Source: Streptantibioticus parmotrematis (GTDB lineage: Bacteria > Actinomycetota > Actinomycetes > Streptomycetales > Streptomycetaceae). From it: a DNA stretch of 64,000 bases. The translations under genes were made by a program, and so were the position numbers. The notes under the pieces were generated by a model that was not told the origin of the DNA, ran no database searches, and saw nothing but the letters and a program-made list of their open reading frames with translations. The stretch spans positions 248,001 to 312,000 of the forward strand of contig NZ_JAINVZ010000003.1 in assembly GCF_019890615.1 (NCBI RefSeq). Reading direction: 5' to 3'. How positions within the stretch are numbered: the stretch's first letter is position 1; each line of letters begins with the position of its first letter. This document shows, one piece after another, positions 31,823 through 42,174 of the stretch.

Positions 31823-33300
31823 AGCTGTCGACCAGGATCGCGATCGCGGTGGGCGTCACCGTGCCGCTGATGGTGCTGGCGTCCGGGCTGCTGCTGACGC
31901 GGCTGATCAGCCGGGACATCCACGCCGGTCAGGACGCGCGGCTGCGGGACCGGGCCGCCGTGGTGCTGCCGGTGGCGCGCGAGCTGCTGCGGGTGGACCG
32001 GGCGGGGCGGCCCGCGCAGCAGCAGTCACGGGAGCGCAAGCTGTTCTCCGCCGCGCTGGACGTGGGCGTCCGCGTGGTGTCAGGGACGGACGGCTCGGTC
32101 GCCGCCGAGGGCGGACCGCAGCCGACGGACAGCGTGCCCCTGCCCGCCGCGGCCGGCCGCAACCCGGTGACGGTCTCCGCGGACGGCAGGAGCTGGCGGG
32201 CGCTGAGCCTGCCGGTCACCGGCGGCCAGGCGGGCGACACCCTGTGGGTCTTCTCCCCCGCGTCGCAGGCGGACGCGGGCGTGAAGGCGGTACGGCGGCG
32301 GGTGCTGCTGGTCGCGCTGATCGCCGCGCCGGTCTCGGCGCTGGTGGGGCTGGGGATCGCCGAGCGGGCCACGTTGCCGCTGCGGCGCCTGCGGCGGCGG
32401 GCCGGTGGCCTGGACCCGGGGGTGAGCGCGGCCCGGCTCGATCACCGGCTGTCGCGCGTCACCGAGGTCGACGAACTGGCCGGGACGCTCCAGACGCTGC
32501 TGGCCCGCTACGACGAGCAGGCGGCCCGCACGGGTGAGGCGCTGGAGACCGCGCGGTCGTTCTCCGCCGCCGCCTCGCACGAGTTGCGCACGCCGCTGAT
32601 GAGCATGCAGACCAACCTGGAGATCCTCGCCGCCCACCCGGACCTGGATCCGTCCGAGCGCGCCGAGGTGGTGTCCGACCTGCGCGGCGAGCACGAACGG
32701 CTGCTGGGGCTGCTGGTGACGCTGCGGGCGCTGGCGCAGGGCGACCTGGTCGAGGCGGACTCCTTCACGCCCGTCGACCTCGGCCGGCTGGTGACCGCGT
32801 CCGCCGCCGACGCGGCGCGCAGGCATCCCGCGGCGCGCGTGACGGCCGCCGTCGGCCCGGACCCGCGCACCCGGGGCTGGGAGCCGGGACTGCGGATGGT
32901 CGTCGACAACCTGCTGACGAACGCGCTGGTGCACGGGCGTGCCCCGGGTGCGCCGGGCGCCGTCGTCGAGGTGGCGCTGCGCGCCCGGCCGGGAGCCGCG
33001 GTGCTCACCGTGGACGACCACGGCCCGGGCATCCCGCTGTCGGCCCGCGAGCGGGTCTTCCGGCGCTTCGAACGCGGCGGGGACAGCCCCGGCACCGGGC
33101 TCGGCCTGACCCTCGTCGCCCAGCAGGTCGACCTGCACGGCGGCGCGGTGCGGATCACCGACCGGCCGGACGGCACGCCGGGCACCCGGTTCGAGGTGAC
33201 GCTGCCGCTCAGCGACACGCCGACGGTGGTCCTGCCGGTCCACCGCGACTGGCTGACCGGCTCCCTCCCGCGCATCCCGAGCGGATCGCGGGAGGCCTGA
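31819..33300 (+). CDS. Membrane sensor histidine kinase
   Basis: A 493-residue kinase coupled to the preceding regulator by a 4-nt overlap (GTG start). Two membrane spans (about 6-28 and 161-180) enclose an about 130-residue extracytoplasmic sensor. A HAMP-like region follows, then the dimerisation/phosphotransfer domain with H254 (ASHELRTPL), and the ATPase domain with N-box MVVDNLLTNAL, G1 DDHGPGIP and G2 GTGLGLTLV. It probably senses an envelope signal and phosphorylates D56 of the regulator. The sensor domain has no motif I recognise. The C-terminal 35 residues after the ATPase domain are unstructured. Confidence 0.95.
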   Translation: MKLSTRIAIAVGVTVPLMVLASGLLLTRLISRDIHAGQDARLRDRAAVVLPVARELLRVDRAGRPAQQQSRERKLFSAALDVGVRVVSGTDGSVAAEGGPQPTDSVPLPAAAGRNPVTVSADGRSWRALSLPVTGGQAGDTLWVFSPASQADAGVKAVRRRVLLVALIAAPVSALVGLGIAERATLPLRRLRRRAGGLDPGVSAARLDHRLSRVTEVDELAGTLQTLLARYDEQAARTGEALETARSFSAAASHELRTPLMSMQTNLEILAAHPDLDPSERAEVVSDLRGEHERLLGLLVTLRALAQGDLVEADSFTPVDLGRLVTASAADAARRHPAARVTAAVGPDPRTRGWEPGLRMVVDNLLTNALVHGRAPGAPGAVVEVALRARPGAAVLTVDDHGPGIPLSARERVFRRFERGGDSPGTGLGLTLVAQQVDLHGGAVRITDRPDGTPGTRFEVTLPLSDTPTVVLPVHRDWLTGSLPRIPSGSREA

Positions 33301-33346
33301 CGGGCCGTACGGGCCGGGGCGGGCCGAACCGGGGCCCGGGAGGCGG

Positions 33347-33379
33347 CCACAAAGAAACCACAAGAAGCGCTCCTACGGT
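33347..33379 (+). promoter_or_regulatory. 11-bp direct repeat and -10, probable response-regulator promoter
   Basis: CCACAAAGAAA (33347-33357) is followed without gap by CCACAAGAAGC (33358-33368), a tandem direct repeat with 11-bp period, the spacing bound by OmpR-family dimers. A -10-like TACGGT lies at 33374-33379, so the repeat covers the -35 position, where no consensus -35 exists. The region is visibly A-rich among GC-rich flanks. Downstream is the secreted-protein gene. Confidence 0.55.
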
Positions 33380-33481
33380 CGTGTCCACGCGGCCCGCCGA
33401 GCCCTCCCAGCGGCGTGGCGGGCCGCTCCCTTCCGTATCGCAAGCCCCCACCCGGGGGCCGCACGAAGTGGAGTGAAGACC

Positions 33482-33916
33482 ATGCAGCGTCGCAAGGCGG
33501 CGATGGCCGCGACCGTGGCGGGCATCGCCCTGACGGGTTCCCTGGTGGCCGGAGCGGCGCCGTCCTACGCCGACAGCGCCTCCTCGACGGTCACCACAGC
33601 CGCGAAGGCACCGAAGGGCGACGGCGCTAAGGTGCTGTGCCGCCGGGTGCCCGCGCTGGAGCGCCGGGTGAACCGGGCGGTCAAGCGCCTGGAGGCCGGT
33701 GTGAACACGCCCGGCTCGATCGCGCGGCTCCAGCAGCGCATCGACAACGCCAACGCCAAGGGCGACACGGCCGTCGCCAAGCTGTTGGGCGACCGGATGT
33801 CCACCCGCAAGGCGCTGCTGCCGAACCTGGAGCAGCGGCAGACCGACCTGAAGTCGGTGGGGTCCTGGTGCCAGACGCAGGGCGACGCCAGCGGCTCGGC
33901 GGGCGTCGGCTCGTGA
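33482..33916 (+). CDS. Secreted helical protein of unknown function
   Basis: A 144-residue exported protein. Signal peptide: MQRRKAAMAATVAGIALTG to about SYA-DS. The mature part (about 110 residues) is dominated by charged amphipathic helices with heptad-like spacing (LERRVNRAVKRLEAGV, IARLQQRIDNANAKG and LPNLEQRQTDLKSVG) and has exactly two Cys, in KVLCRRV and GSWCQTQ, bracketing the helical region and probably disulfide-bonded. Similar proteins beside two-component systems occur in streptomycetes, with no known role. ATG 33482 is preferred over GTG 33473 because GGAG is 8 nt upstream. The stop overlaps the next start. It may be an envelope-stress effector or a ligand for the kinase. Confidence 0.85.
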   Translation: MQRRKAAMAATVAGIALTGSLVAGAAPSYADSASSTVTTAAKAPKGDGAKVLCRRVPALERRVNRAVKRLEAGVNTPGSIARLQQRIDNANAKGDTAVAKLLGDRMSTRKALLPNLEQRQTDLKSVGSWCQTQGDASGSAGVGS

Positions 33917-34161
33917 CGCGGCGTCGTCGGCTGTCCCTGGGCGTGGCGGCGGCCCTGGCCGTCCCGGTGCTGTTCACGACGGCCTGCTCCGGCCACGACA
34001 GCGGCGCCGCGGCAGGCGGCTCGCAGCCCGCGGCCACCTCGTCGCCGGGCACCGCGGCGCCCTCCGGGTCGTCCGCGGACCAGCTCCAGCAGATGCAGCA
34101 GAAGGTGAACGCGGCGCAGAGCGCGGCGGACGCCGCGGACCAGGACGCGAAGAGCAACTAG
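33913..34161 (+). CDS. Small lipoprotein of unknown function
   Basis: An 82-residue precursor starting at GTG 33913, whose GTGA overlaps the stop of the previous gene, so translation is coupled. Basic MTRRRRLS, a hydrophobic core and the lipobox LFTTAC predict an exported lipoprotein of about 57 residues. The mature part has an Ala/Gly/Ser/Pro linker, then one short Gln/Ala helix (DQLQQMQQKVNAAQSAADAA). It could form a coiled coil with the partner protein. No homologous function is known to me. A 17-bp terminator follows. Confidence 0.75.
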   Translation: MTRRRRLSLGVAAALAVPVLFTTACSGHDSGAAAGGSQPAATSSPGTAAPSGSSADQLQQMQQKVNAAQSAADAADQDAKSN

Positions 34162-34203
34162 CGCGCGGCGACACCCGCGAGGTACCGGAAAAGGTCCCTC
34201 GAA

Positions 34204-34239
34204 CGCAGTGCCCTCACCCGCCCGGGTGAGGGCACTGCG
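34204..34239. terminator. Perfect 17-bp hairpin
   Basis: Bases 34204-34220 pair perfectly with 34223-34239 around CC, 43 nt after the lipoprotein stop. It ends the secreted-protein/lipoprotein unit. Confidence 0.85.
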
Positions 34240-34405
34240 CACATTGACCGCTATGCGCTGACCAACTCCGACCTGCGGAAACGGCTTTCGCGCCGCATCA
34301 CCCCGTACGGCGTCCGGGTGAGTCCCGGCGTGTCGCCCGCGTCGCCAGGTGGCCGCCGGGCGGATTGGATCAGGGGGAGCCGTCCGGTCAACCCGGGAGT
34401 CCGCC

Positions 34406-34633
34406 ATGAACGGTGTGGGTCACATAGCCGGTCGTACGGGAAGCGCCCTCCGTACGCCCTCGGTCGTCACGACCGCCGTCACCGCGCCGCGCATCGGCAC
34501 GCCCGGCTCTCGGGTGCGCACCACGTCCGGTGCACCGCTTCCGGCCGCGTTCGTCCACGACCATCATCCCGCCGCCGTCCGCGGCAGCGGCGCGTGCCCT
34601 TCCTCGCGCCGCCCTCCGGACCGGAAGGCCTGA
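34406..34633 (+). CDS. Doubtful small hypothetical protein
   Basis: A 75-residue frame with GGGAG 6 nt before ATG 34406 and mostly G/C third positions. It has no recognisable domain, signal or membrane segment and is rich in Arg, Pro, Ala, Thr. An overlapping frame on the same strand is similarly open, so coding is uncertain. The remainder of the gap 34240-34738 holds nothing else I can support. Confidence 0.25.
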   Translation: MNGVGHIAGRTGSALRTPSVVTTAVTAPRIGTPGSRVRTTSGAPLPAAFVHDHHPAAVRGSGACPSSRRPPDRKA

Positions 34634-34738
34634 GCCGTACCGGCCTACCTCCCCGTCGCGGTGAGGGCCTTCCACCCCTGTCGTGCCCCGGTGCCGCCTC
34701 GCGCGCGCCGGGGCACGATGCCGTCCGGGCGCCGCGGA

Positions 34739-35506
34739 TCAGGGCGCGGTCGCGATGACGACGGTTGCGCCGAGGTCCTCGTCGCGCTCGATCCGGGGTA
34801 CCAGACCACCCGCGGCGACCGTCCGCACCGCACGTTCCGCCTGACGTGCGCTCGTCTCGACCAGCAGGCTGCCGCCAGGGGCCAGCCAGCGCGGCGCCTG
34901 TGCGGCGACCCTGCGCAGCACGTCGAGGCCGTCCGCGCCGCCGTCGAGCGCGACCCGGGGTTCGTGGTCGCGGGCCTCCGGGGGCAGCAGCTCGATGTCG
35001 TCGGTGGGCACGTAGGGCACGTTGGCGGTGAGGACGTCGACCCGGCCGCGCAGCGCCGTGGGCAGCGGGGCGAACAGGTCGCCGCGGTACACCCGGCCGC
35101 CCACGCGCTCCAGGTTGCGCCGGGCGCAGCGCACCGCCGCCGGATCGACGTCCGCCGCGTACAGCTCGGCACCGGGGACGGCGGCGGCGAGCGCGAGGCC
35201 GAGCGCGCCGGAACCGCAGCACAGGTCGAGCAGGACCGCGCCGGTCCTGGCCAGCGCGACGGCGTGGCCGAGCAGGAACTCGGTGCGGCGGCGGGGCACG
35301 AAGACGCCGGGGTCCACGGCGACGCGCAGCGAGGCGAACCCGGCCCACCCCACGACGTGCTCGACGGGCAGTCCGGCGGCGCGCAGGCCCGCCATCGTGG
35401 CGAGTTCGTCCGCGTCACGGGCGGTGGAGATCAGCAGGTCCGCCTCGTCCTCGGCGAAGACGCAGCCAGCGGCGCGCAGCGCGGCGACGACCTCGGCGCG
35501 CGTCAT
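34739..35506 (-). CDS. PrmC/HemK-like protein N5-glutamine methyltransferase
   Basis: A 255-residue Class I methyltransferase of the paralogous HemK-like group (putative protein N5-glutamine methyltransferase). Seen: N-terminal helical domain with ATMAGLRAAGLPVEHVVGWA, the SAM motif LLDLCCGSGALGLALA, YAADVDPAAVRCARRN, and NVPYVPTDD in place of the usual NPPY. The middle Pro is changed to Val, yet the Asn and Tyr that hold the glutamine amide remain. The substrate may be a release factor or ribosomal protein. I chose ATG 35506; the frame extends to GTG 35605 but adds a Pro/Val/Ser stretch encoded by a repeat. Neither start has a good ribosome site. Confidence 0.85.
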   Translation of the reverse strand: MTRAEVVAALRAAGCVFAEDEADLLISTARDADELATMAGLRAAGLPVEHVVGWAGFASLRVAVDPGVFVPRRRTEFLLGHAVALARTGAVLLDLCCGSGALGLALAAAVPGAELYAADVDPAAVRCARRNLERVGGRVYRGDLFAPLPTALRGRVDVLTANVPYVPTDDIELLPPEARDHEPRVALDGGADGLDVLRRVAAQAPRWLAPGGSLLVETSARQAERAVRTVAAGGLVPRIERDEDLGATVVIATAP

Positions 35507-35525
35507 GGGCGCCGAGGGCGAAGGA

Positions 35526-35559
35526 CGGGACGGGACGGGTGAGCGGGACGGGACGGGTG
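35526..35559. repeat. GGGAC-rich tandem repeat at the methyltransferase 5' end
   Basis: A 16-bp sequence CGGGACGGGACGGGTG occurs at 35526-35541 and 35544-35559 (18-bp period), itself built of GGGAC pentamers. It lies in the 306-bp gap between the methyltransferase start and the LysR stop, where no other feature is visible. Confidence 0.65.
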
Positions 35560-35812
35560 GGACGACGGGTACGACATGGGAGCCTTTCGGGATGCCCGCG
35601 GGCACTCCTCGACGGGCTACGCCGTACGGACCGTACGCGCCGGGGCGACGGAACGGGCGGAACGGCGGCGAGACGGGAGCACCCGGTCTGACACAGCGGG
35701 AATCGGTCTCACCTCCTCGGCTCGGTCCGGTGGCGGTCGTCGGTGACCGGTCCCGGATCCTGCGGCTGTCCTGGTACGGGGACGCACTGATGCCGCGTCC
35801 CGGTGCGCCACC

Positions 35813-36742
35813 CTACCCCAGCAGCCGGGTCCTGGGCGGCAGTTCCCCGGCCCGGCTCGCGGCGGCCAGGTGTTCGCCCAGCACCGTGTGCAACTCCCGT
35901 GCCGCGCGCGGCGGTTCGACGTCCTTGCGGTGCGCCAGCGAGATGGTGCGGTGCAGACCGGGCCCCTCGAAGGGGGTGACGCGCAGTCCGGAGCGCACGG
36001 CGGCCATGCCCGGCAGCACGGCGAGGCCGAGTCCGGCGCGCACGAAGCCCACGACCGCGTCCATCTCGCCGCCCTCCACGGTGAAGACCGGGTCGAAGCC
36101 CGCGGCGCGGCACACCGCGGTGGTCAGTTCCCGCAGGTCGTAGCCGCGCCGGAACATCACCAGGGGCTGGTCGCGCAGGTCGGCCACCTTCAGCCGCCCC
36201 CGGCTGCCCGGGGCCGGCGCGTCCGGGGAGGTGACCGCCACCAGTTCCTCGCGCAGCAGTTCGGTGGTGGCGAGCGCGGGGCCCTGGCCGGGCAGCGGGG
36301 TGATGACCAGGGCGAGGTCGAGTTCGCCGGCGGCCAGCACGCGGACCAGGTCGCGCGAGCCGCCCTCGTGGACGACCAGCTCGACGCCCGGGTAGCGGTC
36401 GTGGAAGGCGCGCAGCACGTCGGGGACGAGGCCGACGCACAGGCTCGGGGTGGCGCCCAGCCGGACCCGGCCGCGCCGCAGCTGCACGACCTCCTGCACC
36501 TCGCGGCGGGCGGTCTCGGTGTCGGCGAGGATGCGCCGGGCGAGCGGCAGCAGCGCCTCGCCCGCGTCGGTGAGCGCGATGTGGCCCCGGGCGCGGTGGA
36601 ACAGTTCGGCGCCCAGTTCCCGTTCGAGGGCGCGGATCTGCTGGGACAGCGAGGGCTGGGCGACGTGTGCCTGGGCGGCGGCCCGGGTGAAGTGGCGGGT
36701 CTCGGCGACGGTGACGAAGTAGTGGAGTTGATGCAGCTGCAC
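35813..36742 (-). CDS. LysR family transcriptional regulator
   Basis: A 309-residue LysR regulator. N-terminal HTH (about 1-65): MQLHQLHYFVTVAETRHFTR and AAQAHVAQPSLSQQIRALER. The effector domain shows the periplasmic-binding-protein fold (GRVRLGATPSLCVGLVPD; ELDLALVITPLPG; AGLGLAVLPGMAA). The GTG start at 36742 matches the family start; the frame extends 77 codons into the divergent promoter region, which is not coding. It is divergent from sdhCAB, with a T-N11-A box between, so it probably controls that operon or itself. The effector is unknown, perhaps a dicarboxylate. Confidence 0.93.
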   Translation of the reverse strand: MQLHQLHYFVTVAETRHFTRAAAQAHVAQPSLSQQIRALERELGAELFHRARGHIALTDAGEALLPLARRILADTETARREVQEVVQLRRGRVRLGATPSLCVGLVPDVLRAFHDRYPGVELVVHEGGSRDLVRVLAAGELDLALVITPLPGQGPALATTELLREELVAVTSPDAPAPGSRGRLKVADLRDQPLVMFRRGYDLRELTTAVCRAAGFDPVFTVEGGEMDAVVGFVRAGLGLAVLPGMAAVRSGLRVTPFEGPGLHRTISLAHRKDVEPPRAARELHTVLGEHLAAASRAGELPPRTRLLG

Positions 36743-36762
36743 ACCGCCATCGTACGGCGACG

Positions 36763-36777
36763 ATAGCCTGAGCCTAT
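36763..36777. promoter_or_regulatory. LysR box (T-N11-A) between lysR and sdhC
   Basis: ATAGCCTGAGCCTAT is a 15-bp imperfect dyad (ATAG/CTAT ends, CT/AG inner pair) with T at 36764 and A at 36776, i.e. T-N11-A. It begins 20 bp before the LysR start and lies upstream of the sdhC promoter. Confidence 0.5.
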
Positions 36778-36798
36778 TGAAACCAGCCATATCATGTC

Positions 36799-36829
36799 TT
36801 GGACCGATGCGGTGGTGCCGTCCTACCGT
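36799..36829 (+). promoter_or_regulatory. Candidate leaderless sdhC promoter
   Basis: TTGGAC (36799-36804) and TACCGT (36824-36829) with a 19-bp spacer; the -10 ends 7 nt before ATG 36837. No ribosome site is present, so a leaderless mRNA is likely. Confidence 0.4.
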
Positions 36830-36836
36830 CGCCGAC

Positions 36837-37541
36837 ATGGCACTGGCGACTCGGGCGGTACCGCGACCGTCCACCCTGGCGACCCTGTGGCGGTCCACGA
36901 TCGGCAAGAAGACGGTGATGGCCGTCACCGGCGTGGTCATGCTGCTCTTCCTCGTCGCGCACATGCTGGGCAACCTGAAGATCTTCTTCGGCGCGGGCGA
37001 CTACAACGCCTACGCGAGCTGGCTGCGCACCATCGGCGAACCGGCGCTGCACCACGGCTGGTTCCTGTGGATCATGCGGGTGGGGCTCGTGGCATCGGTG
37101 GCCGGGCACGTGGTCTCGGCGTGGCAGCTCAGCCGCCGCGACCTGGCCGCCCGCCCCACCGCCTACGTCCACCGGCGCCCGCGCGCGAGCTACGCGACGC
37201 GCACCATGCGCTGGGGCGGCGTCATCCTGGCGCTGTTCATCGTCTGGCACATCCTGGACCTGACGACGCTGACGGTGAACCCGCGCGCCGAGCCGGGCCA
37301 CCCGTACGAGAACGTGGTAGCCGACTTCCACAACTGGTACGCCGACGTCATCTACCTCGTGGCGATGCTCGCCCTCGGCCTGCACATCCGCCACGGCTTC
37401 CGGAGCGCGGCGCAGACCCTGGGCGCCGTCACCCGGCGCGGCGACCGGGCCTTCCGGATCGCCGGGAACGTGCTCGCCCTCGTCCTGACCGCGGGGTTCG
37501 TCGCGGTGCCCGTCTCGGTGATGACCGGAGTGCTGAACTGA
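36837..37541 (+). CDS. sdhC: Succinate dehydrogenase cytochrome b subunit
   Basis: A 234-residue integral-membrane diheme-type anchor of succinate dehydrogenase/fumarate reductase. About five hydrophobic helices are visible, starting with [20 protein letters not shown], then [52 protein letters not shown] and [18 protein letters not shown]. Histidines in VAHML, VWHIL, GHVVS and LHIRHGF are probable heme ligands. It holds the flavo- and iron-sulfur subunits on the cytoplasmic face and passes electrons to quinone. ATG 36837 is used; an upstream GTG is not. sdhA starts 1 nt after its stop. The one-anchor type is typical of actinobacteria. Confidence 0.93.
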   Translation: MALATRAVPRPSTLATLWRSTIGKKTVMAVTGVVMLLFLVAHMLGNLKIFFGAGDYNAYASWLRTIGEPALHHGWFLWIMRVGLVASVAGHVVSAWQLSRRDLAARPTAYVHRRPRASYATRTMRWGGVILALFIVWHILDLTTLTVNPRAEPGHPYENVVADFHNWYADVIYLVAMLALGLHIRHGFRSAAQTLGAVTRRGDRAFRIAGNVLALVLTAGFVAVPVSVMTGVLN

Positions 37542-37542
37542 C

Positions 37543-39485
<1,943 letters not shown>

Positions 39486-39489
<4 letters not shown>

Positions 39490-40232
39490 GGCTCACCCTG
39501 CGCATCTGGCGCCAGCCCGGCCCCGACGCCGACGGCGCCATGACCACGTACGAGGTCGACGGCATCGCACCCGAGATGTCGTTCCTGGAGATGCTCGACA
39601 CCCTCAACGAGAGGCTGATCACGGAAGGCGAGGACCCGGTCGCCTTCGACCACGACTGCCGGGAGGGCATCTGCGGCGCGTGCGGCATGGTGATCAACGG
39701 GCGGGCGCACGGGCCGGAGCGGACCACCACCTGCCAGTTGCACATGCGGCACTTCGCGGACGGCGACACCGTCGACGTCGAGCCGTGGCGCGCGGCGGCC
39801 TTCCCGGTCGTACGGGACCTGGTCGTCGACCGCTCGGCGTTCGACCGGATCATCGGCGCCGGCGGCTACGTCACCGTGCCCACCGGGAGCGCCCCGGAGG
39901 CGCACGCCACCCCGGTGCCCAAGCCCGCCGCCGACACCGCGTTCGAGCACGCCGAGTGCATCGGCTGCGGGGCGTGCGTGGCGGCCTGCCCGAACGGGTC
40001 GGCGATGCTGTTCACCTCGGCGAAGGTCGTCCATCTGAACGTGCTGCCGCAGGGCGCACCCGAGCGGGAGAGCCGGGTGCTGGACATGGTCGGGCAGATG
40101 GACGCGGAGGGCTTCGGCGGCTGCACCAACACCGGTGAGTGCGCGGTGGCCTGCCCGAAGGGGATCCCGTTGCCGTCGATCGCCGCGATGAACCGCGAGT
40201 TCCTGCGCGCGGCCCGCAAGGCACCCAGGTAG
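39486..40232 (+). CDS. sdhB: Succinate dehydrogenase iron-sulfur subunit
   Basis: A 248-residue electron-transfer subunit. The plant-type ferredoxin domain has [15 protein letters not shown] and a fourth Cys in TTCQLH for the 2Fe-2S cluster. The C-terminal bacterial ferredoxin domain has [15 protein letters not shown] and [17 protein letters not shown], giving the 4Fe-4S and 3Fe-4S (or 4Fe-4S) clusters. It carries electrons from the flavin to the heme b subunit. The start overlaps the sdhA stop. All cluster cysteines seem present, so the complex should be functional. No terminator is obvious in the 88 bp before the ABC transporter gene. Confidence 0.95.
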
Positions 40233-40320
40233 CCCCCGCCGCGGGGAAAGAGGTTTGCGCCGACCCGTCGGCGCGGCGCACACTCGGCGGGCACCGATCG
40301 CACCTTCCCGGGGGAGAGCC

Positions 40321-42174
40321 ATGCCCGATCAGGCCGCGTACCGCACCCGATGGGCGGCCTGGCGGATGCTGTGGTCGGCCTCCCGCACGCTGTCACTGAC
40401 CGCCCTCGCGCTGCTGGCCGCCGACGCGGTGCTGCCCAGCCTCACGCTGGTGGCGATGGGCTGGGCGACCGGCCGCATCCCGGCCGCAGTGACACACGGC
40501 GTGGACTCCCCCGCCGGGCACGCGCTGCTGTGGTCGCTGACGCTGGCGGCCTGCTGCTTCGCGCTGTCCATGCTGCGCGGCCCGGCGCAGGACGTGGTGA
40601 GCGCCGCCGCCCGGGCCCGGCTCACCGCCACGTTGCAGGAACGCCTGGTGCGGGCGGTCTCCGCCCCGGCCGGGATCGCGCACCTGGAGGACCCCGAGGT
40701 GCTGGACCGGCTCGCGTCGGCGCAGGGCGAGGTGGTGGGCCAGCAGCCCGCGGACGCGCCGATCACGCTGCTCCAGCAAATGGGCAGCAGGCTGGGCGGG
40801 CTGGTCGCCTGCGGGGTGCTGAGCACGTACCGCTGGTGGCTGGGCCTGGCGCTGCTGACCGCGTGGCTCGTCGTGCGGCAGCCGTTGCGCGCCCTGGTGC
40901 GTTCACGGGTCGGCACCTACCGGCGGGCGAGCCGGCCGCTGCGCCGCTGCTGGTACTTCCTGGGCCTGGCCTGGCGGCCGCAGTGGGCCAAGGAGGTGCG
41001 GGTCTTCGGGCTCGGCGAGTGGGTGGTGTCCGAGGCGTCCCGGCTGTACACCGAGGCGATGCGGCCCTCGTGGCGTTCGGTGGCCCGGCTCAACCTGCGG
41101 GTGGCGCTGTGCGCGCTGCTGGTGCTGGCCGCCTACGGGCTGGGCGCGGGCACCCTCGCCTGGGACGCGTCCCACCACGACGTCCCGTTGCGCACGCTGG
41201 CGACGATGCTGCCGATGCTGCTGGCCACCATGCCGGTCGGCAGTGTGACGGCGACCGACTTCAGCCTGGAGGGGATGCTGTCGGCGCTGCCCGACCTGGA
41301 CCGGCTGGAGGCCGATCTGGGTTCTGTAGAAGGTGACTTGACGGTGGATCAGGTCACGGGTGACGCCGCGGGGCTGCCCCGGGAGGCGATCCGCCTGGAG
41401 GGGCTGGCGTTCCGGTACCCCGGTGCCGAGCACGACGTCCTGCACGACCTCGATCTGGAACTGCCCGCCGGGCGCTCCCTCGCCCTGGTCGGCGTGAACG
41501 GCGCGGGCAAGACCACCCTGGTCACCCTGCTGGCCCGGCTGCGCGAGCCGACCGGCGGCCGGATCACCGTCGACGGCACCGACCTGGCCGCCCTCGACGC
41601 GAGATCCTGGCAACGCCAACTGGCCGTCGTCTTCCAGGACTTCACCCGCTACCCGCTCACCGTCGCGGAGAACGTCTCCCTGTCGCTGCGCGGTGATCCA
41701 CCCGACCCCGCGGCACTGGCCCGCGCCGCCGACCGGGCCGGGGCCGCCGAGCTGATCGCCGGACTCCCGCACGGCTGGGACACCGTGCTGTCCCCGCACT
41801 ACACCGGCGGCACCGACCTGTCCGGCGGCCAGTGGCAACGCCTCGCGCTCACCCGGGCGTTGTACGCCGTGGAACGCGGCGCCCGGGTGCTGATCCTCGA
41901 CGAGCCGACCGCGCAACTGGACGTGCGCGCGGAGGCCGCGTTCTACGACCGCTTCCTCGCCATCACCGAGGGCACCACCAGCGTGATCATCTCGCACCGC
42001 TTCTCCACCGTCCGCCGCGCCGACCGCATCGCGGTCCTGGACGGCGGCCGGATCACCGAGACCGGCGGCCACGACGAACTGCTCGCGGCGGACGGCCAGT
42101 ACGCGGAGTTGTTCCACGCCCAGGCCGCCCGCTTCACCGGCGCCACGGCCAGGACCGGCGGGAGGACGAACTGA
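40321..42174 (+). CDS. ABC exporter half-transporter 1 (membrane-ATPase fusion)
   Basis: A 617-residue type-IV ABC exporter subunit. The N-terminal half has about six membrane segments (for example TLSLTALALLAADAVLPSLT and ALCALLVLAAYGLGAG). The ATPase has Walker A VGVNGAGKTT, Q-loop VFQDFTRYP, signature LSGGQWQR and LILDEPTAQLD. ATG 40321 follows GGGGAGA. The stop overlaps the start of the next half-transporter (TGATG), so they form a heterodimer. Pairs of this type export peptides, lipids or drugs in actinobacteria; some sit in RiPP clusters, but no precursor peptide or modifying enzyme is visible here. Substrate unknown. Confidence 0.92.
   Translation: MPDQAAYRTRWAAWRMLWSASRTLSLTALALLAADAVLPSLTLVAMGWATGRIPAAVTHGVDSPAGHALLWSLTLAACCFALSMLRGPAQDVVSAAARARLTATLQERLVRAVSAPAGIAHLEDPEVLDRLASAQGEVVGQQPADAPITLLQQMGSRLGGLVACGVLSTYRWWLGLALLTAWLVVRQPLRALVRSRVGTYRRASRPLRRCWYFLGLAWRPQWAKEVRVFGLGEWVVSEASRLYTEAMRPSWRSVARLNLRVALCALLVLAAYGLGAGTLAWDASHHDVPLRTLATMLPMLLATMPVGSVTATDFSLEGMLSALPDLDRLEADLGSVEGDLTVDQVTGDAAGLPREAIRLEGLAFRYPGAEHDVLHDLDLELPAGRSLALVGVNGAGKTTLVTLLARLREPTGGRITVDGTDLAALDARSWQRQLAVVFQDFTRYPLTVAENVSLSLRGDPPDPAALARAADRAGAAELIAGLPHGWDTVLSPHYTGGTDLSGGQWQRLALTRALYAVERGARVLILDEPTAQLDVRAEAAFYDRFLAITEGTTSVIISHRFSTVRRADRIAVLDGGRITETGGHDELLAADGQYAELFHAQAARFTGATARTGGRTN

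Noticed and set aside
33482-34161. Toxin-antitoxin pair
   Set aside because: Both products have export signals, and no toxin fold is visible, so the secreted protein/lipoprotein interpretation is better.
40233-40320. Precursor peptide gene upstream of the exporter pair
   Set aside because: The 88-bp gap shows no ribosome site with a plausible leader/core peptide.
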